Both the position numbers and the translations under genes were made by a program. A stretch of 64,000 bases of DNA, taken from contig NZ_AP029048.1 of the NCBI RefSeq assembly GCF_040371545.1, forward strand, positions 1,488,001 to 1,552,000. The letters are read 5' to 3'. This document shows positions 63,211 through 64,000 of this stretch, piece by piece. The number at the start of each line of letters is the position of its first letter. The first letter of the stretch is position 1. The stretch is from Synechococcus sp. M16CYN. Its GTDB lineage: Bacteria > Cyanobacteriota > Cyanobacteriia > PCC-6307 > Cyanobiaceae. Under the pieces are notes generated by a model. That model was given only the letters and a program-made list of their open reading frames with translations, made no database searches and was not told the DNA's origin.

Positions 63211-64000
63211 TAGCAAGCAACTCATTTGACATCCATGTTATGGGAGCTGGTCCAACCGGCTCCCTGGCGGCTTTACTACTGGCTCATCAGAATCGGTGCG
63301 TAGTTTTATATGATCCTCAAAGCCCCGAGACACTTCAGGCGCGGAGCCGTGCTTATGCCATCACCCACTCAAGTCGTCGATTATTGAGCCAACTCGGGCT
63401 ATGGGATGCTTTGCAAGATCATCTAATTGCCTTTGAGCGATTAGATCTGCGTGATTTGACTTTGGGTCACCAGGTGTTGTTCTTGAACGATGATCTAGCA
63501 CTGAGAAATCGTGGTCATCGAGCAATCGGATGGATCCTCGACCACCGCCCGTTGATGGATATGCTCTTCGGTCGCCTACAACAAGCGGCCTTGGTGCAGT
63601 TGCACCTAGGCGGTTCTACGCCACCGGCCCCGGGACAGAACAGCCTGGTCGTCGCTGCCGACGGCCCATTGTCACCGACACGGGAAAGCTGGGGGATCAG
63701 ATGTTGGTTCAACCGCTACCATCAAGGGTGCCTCACTGCAAAGGTGGTGCTCAGGGGTGCCAAGTCAAATCAGGCTTGTGAGCTATTTCGTCCGGAAGGC
63801 CCCCTCGCCATACTACCCCTCGGAAAGAACAATTTCCAAATTGTCTGGAGTGCACCGATGCACCGGTGTCAAGAACGTAGCGCACTGCCCAGTAGCACTT
63901 TCCTTGATCAATTGGCTAGCGTTTTACCTCCTGGAATGGAGCCTGATCTTCTGCTGGACCAGCCTAAAGCTTTCACTCAGCAATGGATGCTGGCACATCG
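63207..64000 (+). CDS. UbiH-type FAD monooxygenase, 5' part
   Basis: The frame opens with TTG at 63207, overlapping the HLIP stop (TTGA), and stays open to the window edge: 264 complete codons. The nucleotide-binding start is [20 protein letters not shown], followed by [19 protein letters not shown] and, later, a [16 protein letters not shown]-like motif. These belong to the UbiH/VisC/Coq6 aromatic hydroxylases, acting on quinone-ring precursors. An ATG at 63240 would remove the first strand, so TTG is preferred. Confidence 0.82.
   Translation, partial: MIASNSFDIHVMGAGPTGSLAALLLAHQNRCVVLYDPQSPETLQARSRAYAITHSSRRLLSQLGLWDALQDHLIAFERLDLRDLTLGHQVLFLNDDLALRNRGHRAIGWILDHRPLMDMLFGRLQQAALVQLHLGGSTPPAPGQNSLVVAADGPLSPTRESWGIRCWFNRYHQGCLTAKVVLRGAKSNQACELFRPEGPLAILPLGKNNFQIVWSAPMHRCQERSALPSSTFLDQLASVLPPGMEPDLLLDQPKAFTQQWMLAH

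Overview
The window comes from a picocyanobacterium of the marine Synechococcus/Cyanobium type. It encodes ChlH, a high-light-inducible protein, a PsbY-like protein, cyAbrB, glucosylglycerol-phosphate phosphatase, a PaO-like Rieske oxygenase, Ycf36, DUF3318 and DUF3386 proteins. Gene order and small-protein content also fit that group. The genome looks reduced and decaying: only about 60-65% of the window is coding, a tract of roughly 14 kb is almost empty and very AT-rich, and several genes are visibly broken. A host-associated or otherwise relaxed-selection lineage is my inference; the exact lineage cannot be read from the sequence.

Layout. 1-2.6 kb: the 5' part of trmFO, a psbY-like gene, a frameshifted gamma-carbonic-anhydrase-like gene, tRNA-Lys(TTT) and tRNA-Pro(TGG). 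2.6-16.9 kb: an AT-rich desert (13% and 28% G+C in two 60-base lines I counted) with a few intact islands: a MIF-like tautomerase, a 43-aa protein, a 65-aa membrane protein, cyAbrB and a 52-aa protein. It also carries three long perfect inverted repeats and a C11 run. 16.9-24.1 kb: histone-deacetylase-like hydrolase, a PiT-like membrane protein, an L,D-transpeptidase pseudogene with five in-frame stops, a Fur-family regulator, a decapeptide-repeat/DUF3721 protein beside a second DUF3721-like ORF, and ArsS. 25-35 kb: stpA, the Rieske oxygenase, a pseudogene, a 504-aa conserved protein, metY-metA, a DUF723-like protein and alkB. 35.4-39.1 kb: a complete four-gene amino-acid ABC transporter operon. 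39.5-45.9 kb: a SulP transporter, a GlcE-like flavoprotein, a CbiX/SirB chelatase with a metal-binding tail, a GMC oxidoreductase and initiator tRNA. 45.9-52.6 kb: asparaginase, Ycf36, RsfS and DUF3318 in one operon, divergent from carB and the DUF3386 gene. 53.2-64 kb: an ABC exporter, an S4 protein, tpiA, folP, chlH, dapB, a membrane protein, HLIP and the start of a UbiH-like hydroxylase.

How the genes work together. Metabolism is that of a free-standing phototroph: chlorophyll synthesis (chlH), siroheme or cobalamin metal insertion (cbiX), methionine (metA with an acetyl-type Glu, then metY), lysine (dapB), folate (folP), pyrimidine/arginine (carB), osmolyte synthesis (stpA) and amino-acid uptake. 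Losses fall on accessory functions such as the cell-wall L,D-transpeptidase and the gamma-CA-like protein, plus intergenic space. No phage, integrase, transposase or CRISPR array is visible.
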